A DNA stretch of 63,286 nucleotides from Kamptonema formosum PCC 10802. GTDB taxonomy: Bacteria; Cyanobacteriota; Cyanobacteriia; Cyanobacteriales; Oscillatoriaceae. Shown one piece after another: positions 63,061-63,286 of the stretch. Below the pieces are notes generated by a model. It ran no database searches, was not told the origin of the DNA, and saw only the letters and a program-made list of their open reading frames with translations. Where the stretch lies: contig NZ_KB235948.1 in assembly GCF_000332335.1 (NCBI RefSeq), positions 4,086,611 to 4,149,896 of the forward strand, read 5' to 3'. The position numbers and the translations under genes were made by a program. Each line of letters begins with the position of its first letter. The stretch's first letter is position 1.

Positions 63061-63286
63061 TCTCTCACGCGGTAAAATGTTGAAATAGGCCCCAGAAACC
63101 CGGTTTCGTAGGGGCGGTGCCCCCGTGCCACTGGTGTCAACTTAAGCTCCCGGCGATTGAAAGAAGCTGTTGGCGAATCGGTGAGGGGTTAGACCTCTGG
63201 CTAGTTGGCAAGGTTCCAGGCGATTGAAATCGCAGCTATACAGACGAAGCCCGCCTACGCGGGCTAAGAGTAGAGCAAGATTCTCA
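63061..63286. repeat. Dispersed repeats at the window end
   Basis: A partial AGAAACCCGGTTTC arm near 63100, GGCGATTGAAA near 63152, then GGCGATTGAAATCGCAGCTA and a GCCCGCCTACGCGGGC hairpin near 63219-63266. Nothing coding is seen. Confidence 0.75.

Overview
The window comes from a cyanobacterial chromosome, most likely a filamentous Oscillatoriales-type organism. The evidence is a set of cyanobacterial core genes: a GlpX-type bisphosphatase, hemA, photosynthetic-type gap2, a TLP40/CYP38-like lumenal cyclophilin, a UPF0182 membrane protein and a DUF6761 protein. Large gaps between genes are filled with dispersed palindromic repeats, and short words of the TGCCGG/CCGGCA type are very common. 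No rRNA, tRNA or CRISPR array was recognised. The genus call is inference.

Layout. 1-1662: four tandem copies of a 415/416-bp non-coding unit, each with a rho-independent-type terminator. 2-6 kb: an ABC ATPase, an OmpR-type regulator with Glu at the phospho-acceptor position, DUF6761, and a bolA-grxD pair. 6.5-7.7 kb: a complete IS4-type element with a 9-bp target duplication. 7.8-16.2 kb: small hypotheticals, a PrcA-like subtilase, a PlsC-type acyltransferase, tadA, grxC and repeat blocks. 16.6-21.3 kb: a TPR-CHAT protein and a TpsB/ShlB outer-membrane transporter, apparently one operon without an adjacent exoprotein. 22-30 kb: glpX, hemA, a UPF0182 gene behind nine palindromic repeats, and pgi. 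30.8-36.5 kb: a large repeat/PPC/leishmanolysin-like metalloprotease, a degraded NB-ARC/WD40 STAND gene, and a CAP protein. 36.6-44.5 kb: a low-molecular-weight phosphatase, ybaB, murB, murC, gap2 and thiL. 53-63 kb: the lumenal cyclophilin, efp, accB, an ArsR-type regulator, GerMN and DUF2993 proteins, proS and an AMP-forming ligase.

The most interesting part is 46.2-52.3 kb, between thiL and the cyclophilin gene. One co-directional cluster encodes an E1-like ThiF protein, a small ubiquitin-like protein (UBL), an E2-like protein with HPN and a catalytic-type Cys, and a JAMM/MPN peptidase carrying a transmembrane helix. Two paralogous membrane proteins with a C/H-rich RING/U-box-like module follow, then a 195-residue unknown protein and a 4-Cys Ser/Thr kinase. 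The last two share a C-terminal tail. This looks like a membrane-associated ubiquitin-like conjugation system with its own candidate E3-type and kinase components. From memory, the surrounding order ybaB-murB-murC-gap2-thiL-cyclophilin-efp-accB is conserved in other cyanobacteria, so the cluster probably sits as an island inside a core block.
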